From NCBI RefSeq assembly GCF_022869785.1, contig NZ_CP094997.1, forward strand, positions 1,922,001-1,986,000: a DNA stretch of 64,000 bases, in the 5' to 3' direction. The notes beneath the pieces were generated by a model, which was not told where the DNA came from, did no database searches, and worked only from the letters and a program-made list of their open reading frames with translations. The translations under genes were made by a program, and so were the position numbers. Of the stretch, positions 8,801-15,945 are shown piece by piece. This stretch comes from Dyadobacter chenwenxiniae (lineage in GTDB: Bacteria > Bacteroidota > Bacteroidia > Cytophagales > Spirosomataceae). Numbering within the stretch: the first letter of the stretch is position 1; each line of letters opens with the position of its first letter.

Positions 8801-9820
8801 ATGAAAAATCTTTACACGCTGCATGACGGGAGAATGCGACTGATCGGGATTCCCCTTCTTTCCGTACTGATTCCGGCGGTTATCCATTTTGAGAATTTCA
8901 TGGAGTTCAACATTGTTTTCCTGTACAATGTGTTGATCTCCGGGCTTATAACCATTGCATTGTGGGAAGGCAACCGCTTCATCATCGTAAAAATGCGCAG
9001 ATTGTTTCCGGATTACAGCCAGACCAACAGGCGTCTGCTGACCGAAGCAATGCTTGCACTCGTGTACACATTTGTAGTAACATTGATCCTTGATGAGATT
9101 CTTTGCAAGGTTTTCCTGAATTCAGAAGGGACCATGCTGGGTTTTAAGATTAGCATTATTCCGACATTACTGGTTTACTTGGTTTATGAGGCTGTTTATT
9201 TCTTCGAAGCCTGGCAAGCTAACGTTCGCAAAACCGAATCGCTGATGCGGGAAGGCGTTCAATCTCAATTGGAAGTGCTTAAAAACCAGCTGGATCCGCA
9301 TTTCCTCTTTAACAGCATGAACACGCTTGCTGCTTTGATCGACGACGACAACACGGATGCGCAGGATTATCTGGAAAGATTGTCAGATGTTTACAGATAT
9401 GTGTTGGTAAGCCGTAATAAAAATACCGTCCTGGTGGAAGAAGAGCTGGCTTTTGTGGATGCTTATGTGTATCTCAACAAGATTCGTTTTCGCGATAATA
9501 TGCTGGTTGAAAAGGAGTTGTCCAGCGCCACTTACCAGCAGCATGTGACGCCGCTGAGCTTGCAGATGCTGATTGAGAATGCGATCAAGCATAACGTTGC
9601 TTCCAAGGAAAACCCCTTGAAAATCACAATCCGCGAAGACAATAACTATCTTGTCATCGCCAACAATATCCTGGAAAAAACCGTCCTGGAAAAGTCGACA
9701 AGGGTCGGGCTTCAGAACATCATTAACCGATACAGCCTGCTAACGGAGCGACGCGTCGAGATCTCGCGGAGTGATAATTTGTTTAGTGTTAAAATCCCGC
9801 TTCTGCCACAGCTGGCTTAG
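8801..9820 (+). CDS. LytS-type (His_kinase, PF06580) sensor histidine kinase
   Basis: A 339-residue kinase. Four membrane spans fill residues about 12-135 with almost no extracytoplasmic domain, so the sensing part is the membrane itself or a membrane partner. A linker helix leads to the His_kinase motif with His167 (QLDPHFLFNSMNTLAAL), then an HATPase domain with ENAIKHNV and, late, RVGLQNIINRYSLL. This is the kinase type that pairs with LytTR regulators, and one follows after 16 bases with a good AGGAG ribosome-binding site. It may control the TonB receptor gene upstream. Confidence 0.92.
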   Translation: MKNLYTLHDGRMRLIGIPLLSVLIPAVIHFENFMEFNIVFLYNVLISGLITIALWEGNRFIIVKMRRLFPDYSQTNRRLLTEAMLALVYTFVVTLILDEILCKVFLNSEGTMLGFKISIIPTLLVYLVYEAVYFFEAWQANVRKTESLMREGVQSQLEVLKNQLDPHFLFNSMNTLAALIDDDNTDAQDYLERLSDVYRYVLVSRNKNTVLVEEELAFVDAYVYLNKIRFRDNMLVEKELSSATYQQHVTPLSLQMLIENAIKHNVASKENPLKITIREDNNYLVIANNILEKTVLEKSTRVGLQNIINRYSLLTERRVEISRSDNLFSVKIPLLPQLA

Positions 9821-9836
9821 GTTTTAGGAGCATTAT

Positions 9837-10604
9837 ATGAAAGTTGTCATTATAGAAGACGAATATCCGGCTGCCGAGCGGCTGGAAAAACTGATCAAAA
9901 AACTTGATCCTAAAATTGACATTATCGCCGTGCTCGAAAGTGTTGAGTCGGCTAAACGCTGGTTTGCAGGGGCGCATCAGGTGGATCTGATTTTTTCCGA
10001 CATCCAGCTTTCGGACGGGCTCAGTTTCCAGATTTTTGAAGCATTTCCGGCGCATAGCCCGATTGTATTCACCACATCTTATGACGAATACGCCATCAAA
10101 GCATTCAGGGTAAAAAGCATCGATTACTTGCTCAAACCCATCAAGTCACCGGAATTGGCCAATGCGATTAAAAAGTTTGACGATCTGAAAGAAGACTTCT
10201 CACCAAAGGCTTATGCAAGGAAAGTTGAATCGCTTCTCGATAGTTTGGAAATGAGCAAAAAGGTGCATAAGACGCGGTTTCTGATCAAGAACGGTGAACA
10301 GCTGATCCCAATTCATCAGGATCAGGTCGCCTACTTTTACACGGCTAATGAACTCGCTTGCCTCGTAGCAACAGACGGGCGACAATATCTTGTGGATTAC
10401 AAATTGGAGGAGCTGGAAACATTGGTAGACCCTGCCAGCTTTTTCCGGCTCAACCGGCAATTTATCGCAAGCATGAGCGCGATCCAGAAAATCCACAACT
10501 ATTTCAATGGTAAATTAAAAATCCAGCTACACCCTGAAACGGCCCAGGAAGTGATCGTCAGCCGGGAAAAAGCGCCCGCATTTAAATCGTGGCTGGAAAA
10601 CTGA
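9837..10604 (+). CDS. LytTR-family response regulator
   Basis: A 255-residue regulator. The receiver domain (about 1-120) has the acidic pair (IIEDEY), phosphoacceptor Asp55 (LIFSDIQLSD) and a conserved Lys (SIDYLLKPI). The LytTR DNA-binding domain covers about 150-250 (RFLIKNGEQLIPI, SFFRLNRQFIASMSAI). It is preceded by a clear ribosome-binding sequence (TTAGGAG) about nine bases before the ATG, which is stronger than usual for this phylum. It is the evident partner of the LytS-type kinase just upstream. Target sites were not identified. Confidence 0.94.
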   Translation: MKVVIIEDEYPAAERLEKLIKKLDPKIDIIAVLESVESAKRWFAGAHQVDLIFSDIQLSDGLSFQIFEAFPAHSPIVFTTSYDEYAIKAFRVKSIDYLLKPIKSPELANAIKKFDDLKEDFSPKAYARKVESLLDSLEMSKKVHKTRFLIKNGEQLIPIHQDQVAYFYTANELACLVATDGRQYLVDYKLEELETLVDPASFFRLNRQFIASMSAIQKIHNYFNGKLKIQLHPETAQEVIVSREKAPAFKSWLEN

Positions 10605-10730
10605 GGGGAGAAATTCCTTGAAAAGCTTAATGGGAGCGTTTAGGAAAAAATTGTAAGAAACCGGTATGGTTTTGGAGTCGGATAATGCTATATTGACAAT
10701 AATTTTAACACGCTATATCACGACACCATC

Positions 10731-10958
10731 ATGACAATACAAGAACAGATTGAGCAAGATGTGGCTTGGGTTTCCCGGAGCAGCTCTATGCAAGCCAAAT
10801 TGCTTGATTTCCTCCGCAGTCTTAAAACGCAGACTGCACCAAAACGAAATGTGGAACGCGTGCTATCGCATGCCGGAACCATCGACAACTCCGCAGCAGT
10901 TGAGGTGACCCAGATAATAAATGACGAATTTGGCAAGATCGACGGTGAATGGCATTGA
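10731..10958 (+). CDS. probable antitoxin partner of the VapC-type toxin
   Basis: A 75-residue acidic-to-neutral small protein (starts MTIQEQIEQDVAWV) that immediately precedes and overlaps a PIN-domain gene by ten bases. That arrangement is typical of type II toxin-antitoxin operons, with antitoxin first. The N-terminal 30 residues are helical in character. No AbrB, ribbon-helix-helix or Phd fold can be recognised with confidence, so the DNA-binding part is unclear. The assignment rests mainly on size, order and overlap. Confidence 0.6.
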   Translation: MTIQEQIEQDVAWVSRSSSMQAKLLDFLRSLKTQTAPKRNVERVLSHAGTIDNSAAVEVTQIINDEFGKIDGEWH

Positions 10959-11335
10959 ATAGCGTTGCAATCGACACGAACGTCGCAATTGAAGCGCTTA
11001 ATGGCAACTCCGCTACTATCAGAACGCTGGAAAGATTCGACCTCATTTATCTTCCGGTTACCGTGTGCGGTGAACTGCTTTATGGAGCCAAAAATTCCAG
11101 CCGCATCAATTATAATCTTCCGCGTTATCAATCTTTTATATTCGATTGCGAGGTGCTTGACACTCAGGAACCCGTTGCAAATGAATATTCAAGTATTAAA
11201 AAACACTTGCGGGATATAGGTTGCCCGATTCCTGAAAATGATATCTGGATAGCTGCCATTTGTACTTTTTACGGCATTCCATTATTTACAAGAGATGGAC
11301 ATTTTGAATACATTCCGGCTCTGAAAAGAGTTTGA
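10949..11335 (+). CDS. PIN-domain ribonuclease, VapC-type toxin
   Basis: A 128-residue PIN-domain protein. The four expected acidic residues can be read: Asp9 (AIDTNVAIEAL), Glu42 (CGELLYGA), Asp98 (IPENDIWIAA) and Asp116 (FTRDGHFEY). VapC toxins are magnesium-dependent RNases, often cutting tRNA or 23S rRNA, and are held inactive by a co-expressed antitoxin. The start overlaps the antitoxin gene by ten bases; a TTG six bases later is an alternative start. The cell target is not predictable from sequence. A terminator hairpin follows. Confidence 0.85.
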   Translation: MALNSVAIDTNVAIEALNGNSATIRTLERFDLIYLPVTVCGELLYGAKNSSRINYNLPRYQSFIFDCEVLDTQEPVANEYSSIKKHLRDIGCPIPENDIWIAAICTFYGIPLFTRDGHFEYIPALKRV

Positions 11336-11344
11336 AAAAAAATA

Positions 11345-11382
11345 AAACCCAAAGGCTCTTGGAGTATAGAGTCTTTGGGTTT
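11345..11382. terminator. bidirectional terminator hairpin
   Basis: A 15-base stem (11345-11359 with 11368-11382) with one G-T mismatch and an eight-base loop lies between the convergent VapC-type gene and the metallo-beta-lactamase-fold gene. A-rich sequence on the left and T-rich sequence on the right let it act on both strands. Confidence 0.75.
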
Positions 11383-11402
11383 CTTCTTGACGAGTGAAAG
11401 CC

Positions 11403-12158
11403 TTACTTAATTGAATACCAGTCCCTCAGCCTCACGTCAATCTTCGCGTCGCCTGCGTTAACAAGTTTTTTGAACGCTTCGGTGTCGCTAAGGCCGTTCT
11501 GGCCACGGTAATGATAGGGATAGATGATTTTCGGTTTGAAATCAAGGACAGCGGAAGCAGCTTCGGGCACGTCCATGGTGTAGGGAAGATTCATGCAAAC
11601 GAATGCTACATCAATGTTCTTCAATGCGCGCATCTCCGGAATTCCGGCCGTGTCACCGCTGATGTAAATCGTTTTATCCCCGAATTTCAAAACATAACCA
11701 TTGCCCCGGCCTTTGGTATGCTTTGCATCGGCTGATTCTGGGAGGTTATACATGGGAATGGCCATGATAGAAACGTCCAATTTGCTGATTGTTTGACCGT
11801 TAGCAACCGCAACCGCTTTGGCTTTAAGTTTGTCCGACATCATATCAATAACCGCTTTCGGTGCAACAATGATTGCTTTACCCAAATCCAGCGAGTCCAA
11901 AGTTTTAGCATCGAAATGGTCGCCATGAATATCTGTAATGAGTATCAGATCAGGTGCTGCAATGCCTTTGAAAGTCTTTGTGCCGCCATATGGATCAATG
12001 TAAATCGTTTTTCCGGCCCAGGACATGGCCATGGTGGCGTGGTTAAGCGGTTGGATTTTCAACGGCCCTTTTGATGTTTGCAGATCGTCCGCAGCCGGAA
12101 GCTGCGCCCAAAGCGGCGCAGAAATCATAAGAAATAAGAGCGCAAATGTTGTTTTCAT
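11403..12158 (-). CDS. exported metallo-beta-lactamase-fold hydrolase (UlaG/UPF0173-like)
   Basis: A 251-residue protein with a signal peptide (to about residue 19, ending PLWAQ), so periplasmic. The MBL fold is clear: the opening HATMAMSWAGKTIYIDP, the metal-binding loop TDIHGDHFD, a second half with YISGDTAGIPEM, and the late His of PYHYRGQ. In the usual HxHxDH motif the first His is replaced by Asp here (DIHGDH). Similar proteins are annotated as metal-dependent hydrolases or UlaG-like lactonases; the true substrate is unknown. It is monocistronic, convergent with the toxin operon. Confidence 0.83.
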   Translation of the reverse strand: MKTTFALLFLMISAPLWAQLPAADDLQTSKGPLKIQPLNHATMAMSWAGKTIYIDPYGGTKTFKGIAAPDLILITDIHGDHFDAKTLDSLDLGKAIIVAPKAVIDMMSDKLKAKAVAVANGQTISKLDVSIMAIPMYNLPESADAKHTKGRGNGYVLKFGDKTIYISGDTAGIPEMRALKNIDVAFVCMNLPYTMDVPEAASAVLDFKPKIIYPYHYRGQNGLSDTEAFKKLVNAGDAKIDVRLRDWYSIK

Positions 12159-12252
12159 GTTTTGTCGAGTTTTTGATCAAAGTTAACTTTTTGTATTTAT
12201 TCCCAGACCTTTTAAATTGGTTACATGATATGAATTTCAAAATACATTGAGC

Positions 12253-12678
12253 ATGACCAAGATGAAAACGCATTCCGCCAATTATTTCGATACATTTATC
12301 CAGGTCGCTGCTGACAGTCCTGCAAAATGTGGCGAAGTTCCGCCTATGAAAGGAACTGAAAAATCAGTTGCGAACATTCAATTTGAAATGATCAGCCAGC
12401 ATCCTTATCAATACACATCCGACGACGTCCTCTTCGAGACTTATGCAGCCCGGCAAGGCTTCGGCGAAAGCGAACTCGCAGCAGAACGCGAAAAATTCTT
12501 CTCCAAAGGGCAACCTTGCCTGAGGGCTTCCCCGCTTACAAAGCGATACGGCTGGGGCGTCCACAGCAACTCGGAAGGAAAAGTGGCCCTTTACAGCCAG
12601 GACTCCCAGGAATACGAAAAGTTCTCGACCGACGACAAAGTGGAAACCGTAAAAGCAATGCGTTCGAAGCGGGCTTAG
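12253..12678 (+). CDS. DUF6157-family protein
   Basis: A 141-residue soluble protein from the ATG at 12253. The frame opens at a TTG six bases earlier, and a Met three codons later is also possible. It matches my memory of the DUF6157 family: NYFDTFIQVAADSP near the start, EVPP, SVANIQFEMI, HPYQYTSDDVLFETYA, then CLRASPLTKRYGWGVH and a short Lys-rich C-terminus. The family is widespread in bacteria with no established function. There is no signal peptide. It stands alone, 123 bases before the toxin-antitoxin operon that follows. Confidence 0.75.
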   Translation: MTKMKTHSANYFDTFIQVAADSPAKCGEVPPMKGTEKSVANIQFEMISQHPYQYTSDDVLFETYAARQGFGESELAAEREKFFSKGQPCLRASPLTKRYGWGVHSNSEGKVALYSQDSQEYEKFSTDDKVETVKAMRSKRA

Positions 12679-12748
12679 GGGTCGTGAGGGTCTTAAAAAT
12701 AAAATATTCTTTTGCATGTGACCTGGGTGGAAATGTTACGTCTAATGA

Positions 12749-12779
12749 TTTGTAATTCTAAAATTAAAACGTACATTTG
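12749..12779 (+). promoter_or_regulatory. promoter of higBA
   Basis: A TTTG at 12749-12752 and TACATTTG at 12772-12779 are separated by 19 bases. This is an exact match to the Bacteroidota primary-sigma promoter form (TTTG, about 19, TAnnTTTG). Transcription would start near 12786, giving a leader of about 16 bases before the higB ATG at 12802. Confidence 0.7.
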
Positions 12780-12795
12780 TTCACTAATAGTAAAC
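12779..12795. promoter_or_regulatory. probable HigA operator
   Basis: An inverted repeat GTTCACTAATAGTAAAC (arms of seven, one mismatch, three-base centre) begins at the last base of the -7 element and covers the predicted start of transcription. HigA-type antitoxins repress their own operon by binding such palindromes, so this is the likely autoregulatory site. Confidence 0.55.
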
Positions 12796-12801
12796 TTTAT
12801 C

Positions 12802-13110
12802 ATGTTTAACATTATCGCACGCAAAACACTTTTAGCATATTGCGTTATGTATCCGCAGGCCTCCAATGCATTAAGAGAATGGTATGAGGAAATGATCAAT
12901 GCGGAATTTAGTAGTTTTCAGGAATTGAAGGCTGTCTTTGCAAAGGCAAGTTTGGTAGGCGATGATCGGGTGGTATTCAACATTATGGGGAATCATTACA
13001 GGCTGGTGGTGCGGATTGTATTTGAATACAAAACGATTCAGATCAAATGGTTCGGAAACCATTCGGAATATGATAAGGTGGATGTTAAATCAATAAAATA
13101 TAAACCGTGA
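12802..13110 (+). CDS. higB: HigB-type mRNA interferase toxin
   Basis: A 102-residue protein from the ATG at 12802, about 16 bases downstream of the predicted transcription start. The frame is open further upstream to 12712, but that stretch contains the promoter and is not coding. It matches the HigB_toxin family: MFNIIARKTL at the start, REWYEEM, FQELKAVF, DRVVFNIMGNHYRLVVRI, and IKWFGNHSEYDKV near the end. These toxins cleave mRNA, usually on the ribosome. Toxin first, antitoxin second is the characteristic hig order. The antitoxin gene follows after four bases. Confidence 0.92.
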   Translation: MFNIIARKTLLAYCVMYPQASNALREWYEEMINAEFSSFQELKAVFAKASLVGDDRVVFNIMGNHYRLVVRIVFEYKTIQIKWFGNHSEYDKVDVKSIKYKP

Positions 13111-13114
13111 AATA

Positions 13115-13471
13115 ATGGAATTGAAACTGATTAAAAGCGATGCAGAGTACGAGCTGATGCTCGAATGGATCGATGAGCAATTTGATAAAAAGCCGAATCC
13201 GGAAAGCAAAGAAGGGAATAATCTGCAAATTGCTTTGCTCTTGATCAAAGCTTATGAAGATGTGCATTATAAAATCCCCTCTCCCGACCCTATCGAGGCT
13301 ATTAAGCTTAAAATGGACGAAAAGGGATTAAAAAATAAAGACTTAGTCGATTGGGTTGGCAGCAAAAGTTATGTTTCTGCAATACTGAACAGAAAGAAAC
13401 CACTCACCTTGAAACTCGCGAAATTGTTTCATGAAAAGCTTGGTATTCCTGCGCAAGTGCTTCTCGGCTAG
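13115..13471 (+). CDS. higA: HigA-type antitoxin with helix-turn-helix
   Basis: A 118-residue protein. The C-terminal half (about 60-118) is a helix-turn-helix of the XRE/Cro type (LKNKDLVDWVGSKSYVSAIL, then LAKLFHEKLGIPAQVLL). The N-terminal half is acidic and helical and probably binds the HigB toxin. It follows higB after four bases, and the operon has a promoter with an overlapping palindrome that this protein probably binds. The next gene is convergent, 28 bases away. Confidence 0.92.
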   Translation: MELKLIKSDAEYELMLEWIDEQFDKKPNPESKEGNNLQIALLLIKAYEDVHYKIPSPDPIEAIKLKMDEKGLKNKDLVDWVGSKSYVSAILNRKKPLTLKLAKLFHEKLGIPAQVLLG

Positions 13472-13499
13472 CGAACTGCTACAAAATCCTGTATGACCG

Positions 13500-15035
13500 T
13501 TATCGACGCTCCGTTTTGCTAAAAGTGAAGTAACGGTATTTTCCCAGCACTGACATATAAAGCGTCAGTTTGTAAATGCCCCAGGGATAAGTGACTTCAC
13601 TTACCAATGTTTCCTGAACCATTTTCCCAACTGAGTCGCCGGGCTTTTTCAAGATCTCATGAATTATCCGGCCGTCCATTTGTGGCGGAACCGGCAGGCC
13701 GTAAATGCCTAAAATGGTGGGGGCAATGTCTACATTGGAAGTGGGTAAATCTGTATCGGTCAGCTTTTTAAAGTCCGGACCGGCGGCCATAAGCTCAATG
13801 TGGATCTCGTAAGGACTGGATCCGCCGTGACCCGCAACGCCCGTGGAAAAATCCGTTCCCGCAAAATCTTTGGTGTTCTTGTCATCATTCCAGTTGGGTG
13901 CGACGAGAATGTCACCGGCGCGTTTGTGATTAAGGTGTGCTGCGTCAAACGAGAAAGTGCCTTCAACCCAACCTTTTAAGCTGCCCTTGCTTCTTGCTTT
14001 GGTAAAAACAGCACCAACCCACGCTTGCTTGTGAAGTGCAGTAACGATCTTTTCAATCATTTCCTGATCATGGTCTTTAACATAAATGGAACCCTCCGCC
14101 AGAATTACATCTTCCGATTCTTTGTCTTTTTTAAAACCTTCCTTTATCAGAAAATCGCTCAACTCCTGGTTACCATTATGCGTCACGAATCCGTGATCAG
14201 TTGAAATAATAATGTTATATTGTTCACGAAGTCCGCGCGATTCAATGGCTTCCAGAATCCTTCCGAATTGGGCATCTACAAATTTAATAGCGCTCACAGC
14301 CTCGTCAGAACCGATTCCGTGCTCATGCGCAGCACCGTCCGGGTCGGAAAACCAGATGGCACTGACCAGCGGCGCTTTGCTGTTCACACTGTATTTCAAC
14401 AATGCATCCGTCACCCATTTGTGCCTGTTCTGATCCTCGGAGCCTTCTTTTGAAGCCTCTCCCAGATCTGCCAACACCTTTGCTTTAATGGAATCCGGCA
14501 GAATCAACCCCGGGTTGATAACGGCCCCGCCGCTAACTTTGTAATTTTGCAAAAAGGCTTGTCCGGTTGTTCCGGAGCTGAACACCATCATGCGCTCACC
14601 GGCAGCCTGAAGCACTTCTCCAAGCGTAACCGCGGACAGCAACGGTTCGGAGATGGCACCAATGACCTTGGTCAGATCGTTGTACGAAGTCCCTACACTT
14701 TTGTTCTTGTTCACCTCCGGAAAATAGACTGCATTGCCTAATATCCCATGTGTGCCAGGATAAGAACCCGTGGCGTAAGAGGCAGAATTCACCCTTGTAA
14801 CAGTCGGGAAAACGCTGTGGTGGTGCTTGCCGACAGATGCTTTTTGCCTGAATGCAAACAGGTTAGGCATTTGCCCGCTAGTAATGTAGTCGGGTCTCAG
14901 CCCGTCAAAAAAGACAATGAGCGTTTTGTTTTTGCTGACCAATGCCGGTGTAGCTGTATTATTTTGCCCAAAAGCCCGGAACATTAAAAAACAGAATATC
15001 AGGACTTGGATGCTTGTTGCGGACCTGGTTTTCAT
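13500..15035 (-). CDS. exported alkaline-phosphatase-superfamily phosphodiesterase (NPP-like)
   Basis: A 511-residue protein with a signal peptide (to about residue 23, FRAFGQ). It fits the type I phosphodiesterase/nucleotide pyrophosphatase family (PF01663): metal ligand Asp44 (VFFDGLRPDY), nucleophile Thr80 (FPTVTRVNSA), then SYPGTHGILGN, WFSDPDGAAHEHG, STDHGFVTHNG and the late GHGGS, which carry the other metal ligands. These enzymes hydrolyse phosphodiester or phosphate bonds in the periplasm. It lies 12 bases downstream of a propeller protein gene on the same strand, so the two are probably co-transcribed. The substrate is unknown. Confidence 0.88.
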   Translation of the reverse strand: MKTRSATSIQVLIFCFLMFRAFGQNNTATPALVSKNKTLIVFFDGLRPDYITSGQMPNLFAFRQKASVGKHHHSVFPTVTRVNSASYATGSYPGTHGILGNAVYFPEVNKNKSVGTSYNDLTKVIGAISEPLLSAVTLGEVLQAAGERMMVFSSGTTGQAFLQNYKVSGGAVINPGLILPDSIKAKVLADLGEASKEGSEDQNRHKWVTDALLKYSVNSKAPLVSAIWFSDPDGAAHEHGIGSDEAVSAIKFVDAQFGRILEAIESRGLREQYNIIISTDHGFVTHNGNQELSDFLIKEGFKKDKESEDVILAEGSIYVKDHDQEMIEKIVTALHKQAWVGAVFTKARSKGSLKGWVEGTFSFDAAHLNHKRAGDILVAPNWNDDKNTKDFAGTDFSTGVAGHGGSSPYEIHIELMAAGPDFKKLTDTDLPTSNVDIAPTILGIYGLPVPPQMDGRIIHEILKKPGDSVGKMVQETLVSEVTYPWGIYKLTLYMSVLGKYRYFTFSKTERR

Positions 15036-15047
15036 AACATGTCTTCG

Positions 15048-15854
15048 TTATTTGATTTCAGCTGAGATGACCTTGTTTTCGGCACGGTTAATGCCATAAA
15101 TAATCTGTTTTCCCGTTGCCCAATGATCCATTGCAATCCCCTGGCCGTGCACGGGTGCCGGTAATGTCCTCACATGTTCGAGCGTAAATCCAGACTTCGG
15201 CAAGCGCATTACATATATTTCCGGCTGATCGTGACCCGTGCAATAGAGTTGTCCGTCTTTCCCCCAGGCGCCGCCAGAGTTGCTTTTTGGCGTAAAAAGG
15301 TCGACGATTTGTTGGGGGAAAACCCAGGATTCGAGCTGCCGCCATTCGGAATCATATTTTACAACCGAAGTCCAGCGCACATCCCGGCCTTCACTGGCTT
15401 CCTTACCGGCGTAATGTGCAAATCCGCTCCACCAAAATCCGTCTTTTTGATCAATCCAGGTAAGCGAACCGTGCTCGGCAATGCCAAAACTATGATTACC
15501 AATATGTTGCATGGAATTTACATCGAAGATTTCAATGGAGCTTGCCATTGGGATTTCGGGGTAATTGGTGTTGGCGCAATACATTTTTCCCTTAATGACC
15601 ACACCGCTGTTCAGGTGTTTGATGCCCTCTTTCGAGCCGTCCCATACGGCAATCTGCCTGCCGTCGCGCTTGGAATGCTTGGTAATGGTGCTGTTGTTGA
15701 TCACGTAGAAATGATCCTCATCGACGGCTACGGCCTGTTTGGCCTCCGTCACCTGAAACGACCGGACTTCCTTGATGGTTTGAGACAAACAAATTGCGGG
15801 AAAAAAGCTGCATAATGCACACCAGAGGAAGAACGGCAAATTGCGCAGGGTCAT
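15048..15854 (-). CDS. exported beta-propeller-like protein of unknown function
   Basis: A 268-residue protein with a signal peptide (to about residue 24, AICLSQ). The mature part has repeated short strands with Asp-turns and aromatic residues (AVDEDHFYVINN, GVVIKGKMYCANTNYPE, GGAWGKDGQLYCTGHDQPE, GIAMDHWATGKQIIYGINR), which suggests a beta-propeller of the NHL or WD type. No catalytic motif is recognised. It is followed after 12 bases by the NPP-like phosphodiesterase gene. Sequences of this kind are often annotated only as hypothetical or endonuclease-like. Confidence 0.65.
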   Translation of the reverse strand: MTLRNLPFFLWCALCSFFPAICLSQTIKEVRSFQVTEAKQAVAVDEDHFYVINNSTITKHSKRDGRQIAVWDGSKEGIKHLNSGVVIKGKMYCANTNYPEIPMASSIEIFDVNSMQHIGNHSFGIAEHGSLTWIDQKDGFWWSGFAHYAGKEASEGRDVRWTSVVKYDSEWRQLESWVFPQQIVDLFTPKSNSGGAWGKDGQLYCTGHDQPEIYVMRLPKSGFTLEHVRTLPAPVHGQGIAMDHWATGKQIIYGINRAENKVISAEIK

Positions 15855-15945
15855 GATGGTTCGGGTAATATTTGACCGATAAAATTAATCAAATATTATT
15901 CTGCACAATTTTACCATTACATTATATCTTCCCGGGCTCGCCAAT

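Noticed and set aside
10693..10719. TTGACA and TATATC upstream of the VapC-type operon, resembling an E. coli-type promoter
   Set aside because: The spacing is only 15 bases, and the promoters that fit well elsewhere in the window are of the TTTG/TAnnTTTG form.
12712..12801. 30-codon upstream extension of higB
   Set aside because: It contains an exact promoter match and the probable operator; the HigB family pattern begins at the ATG at 12802.
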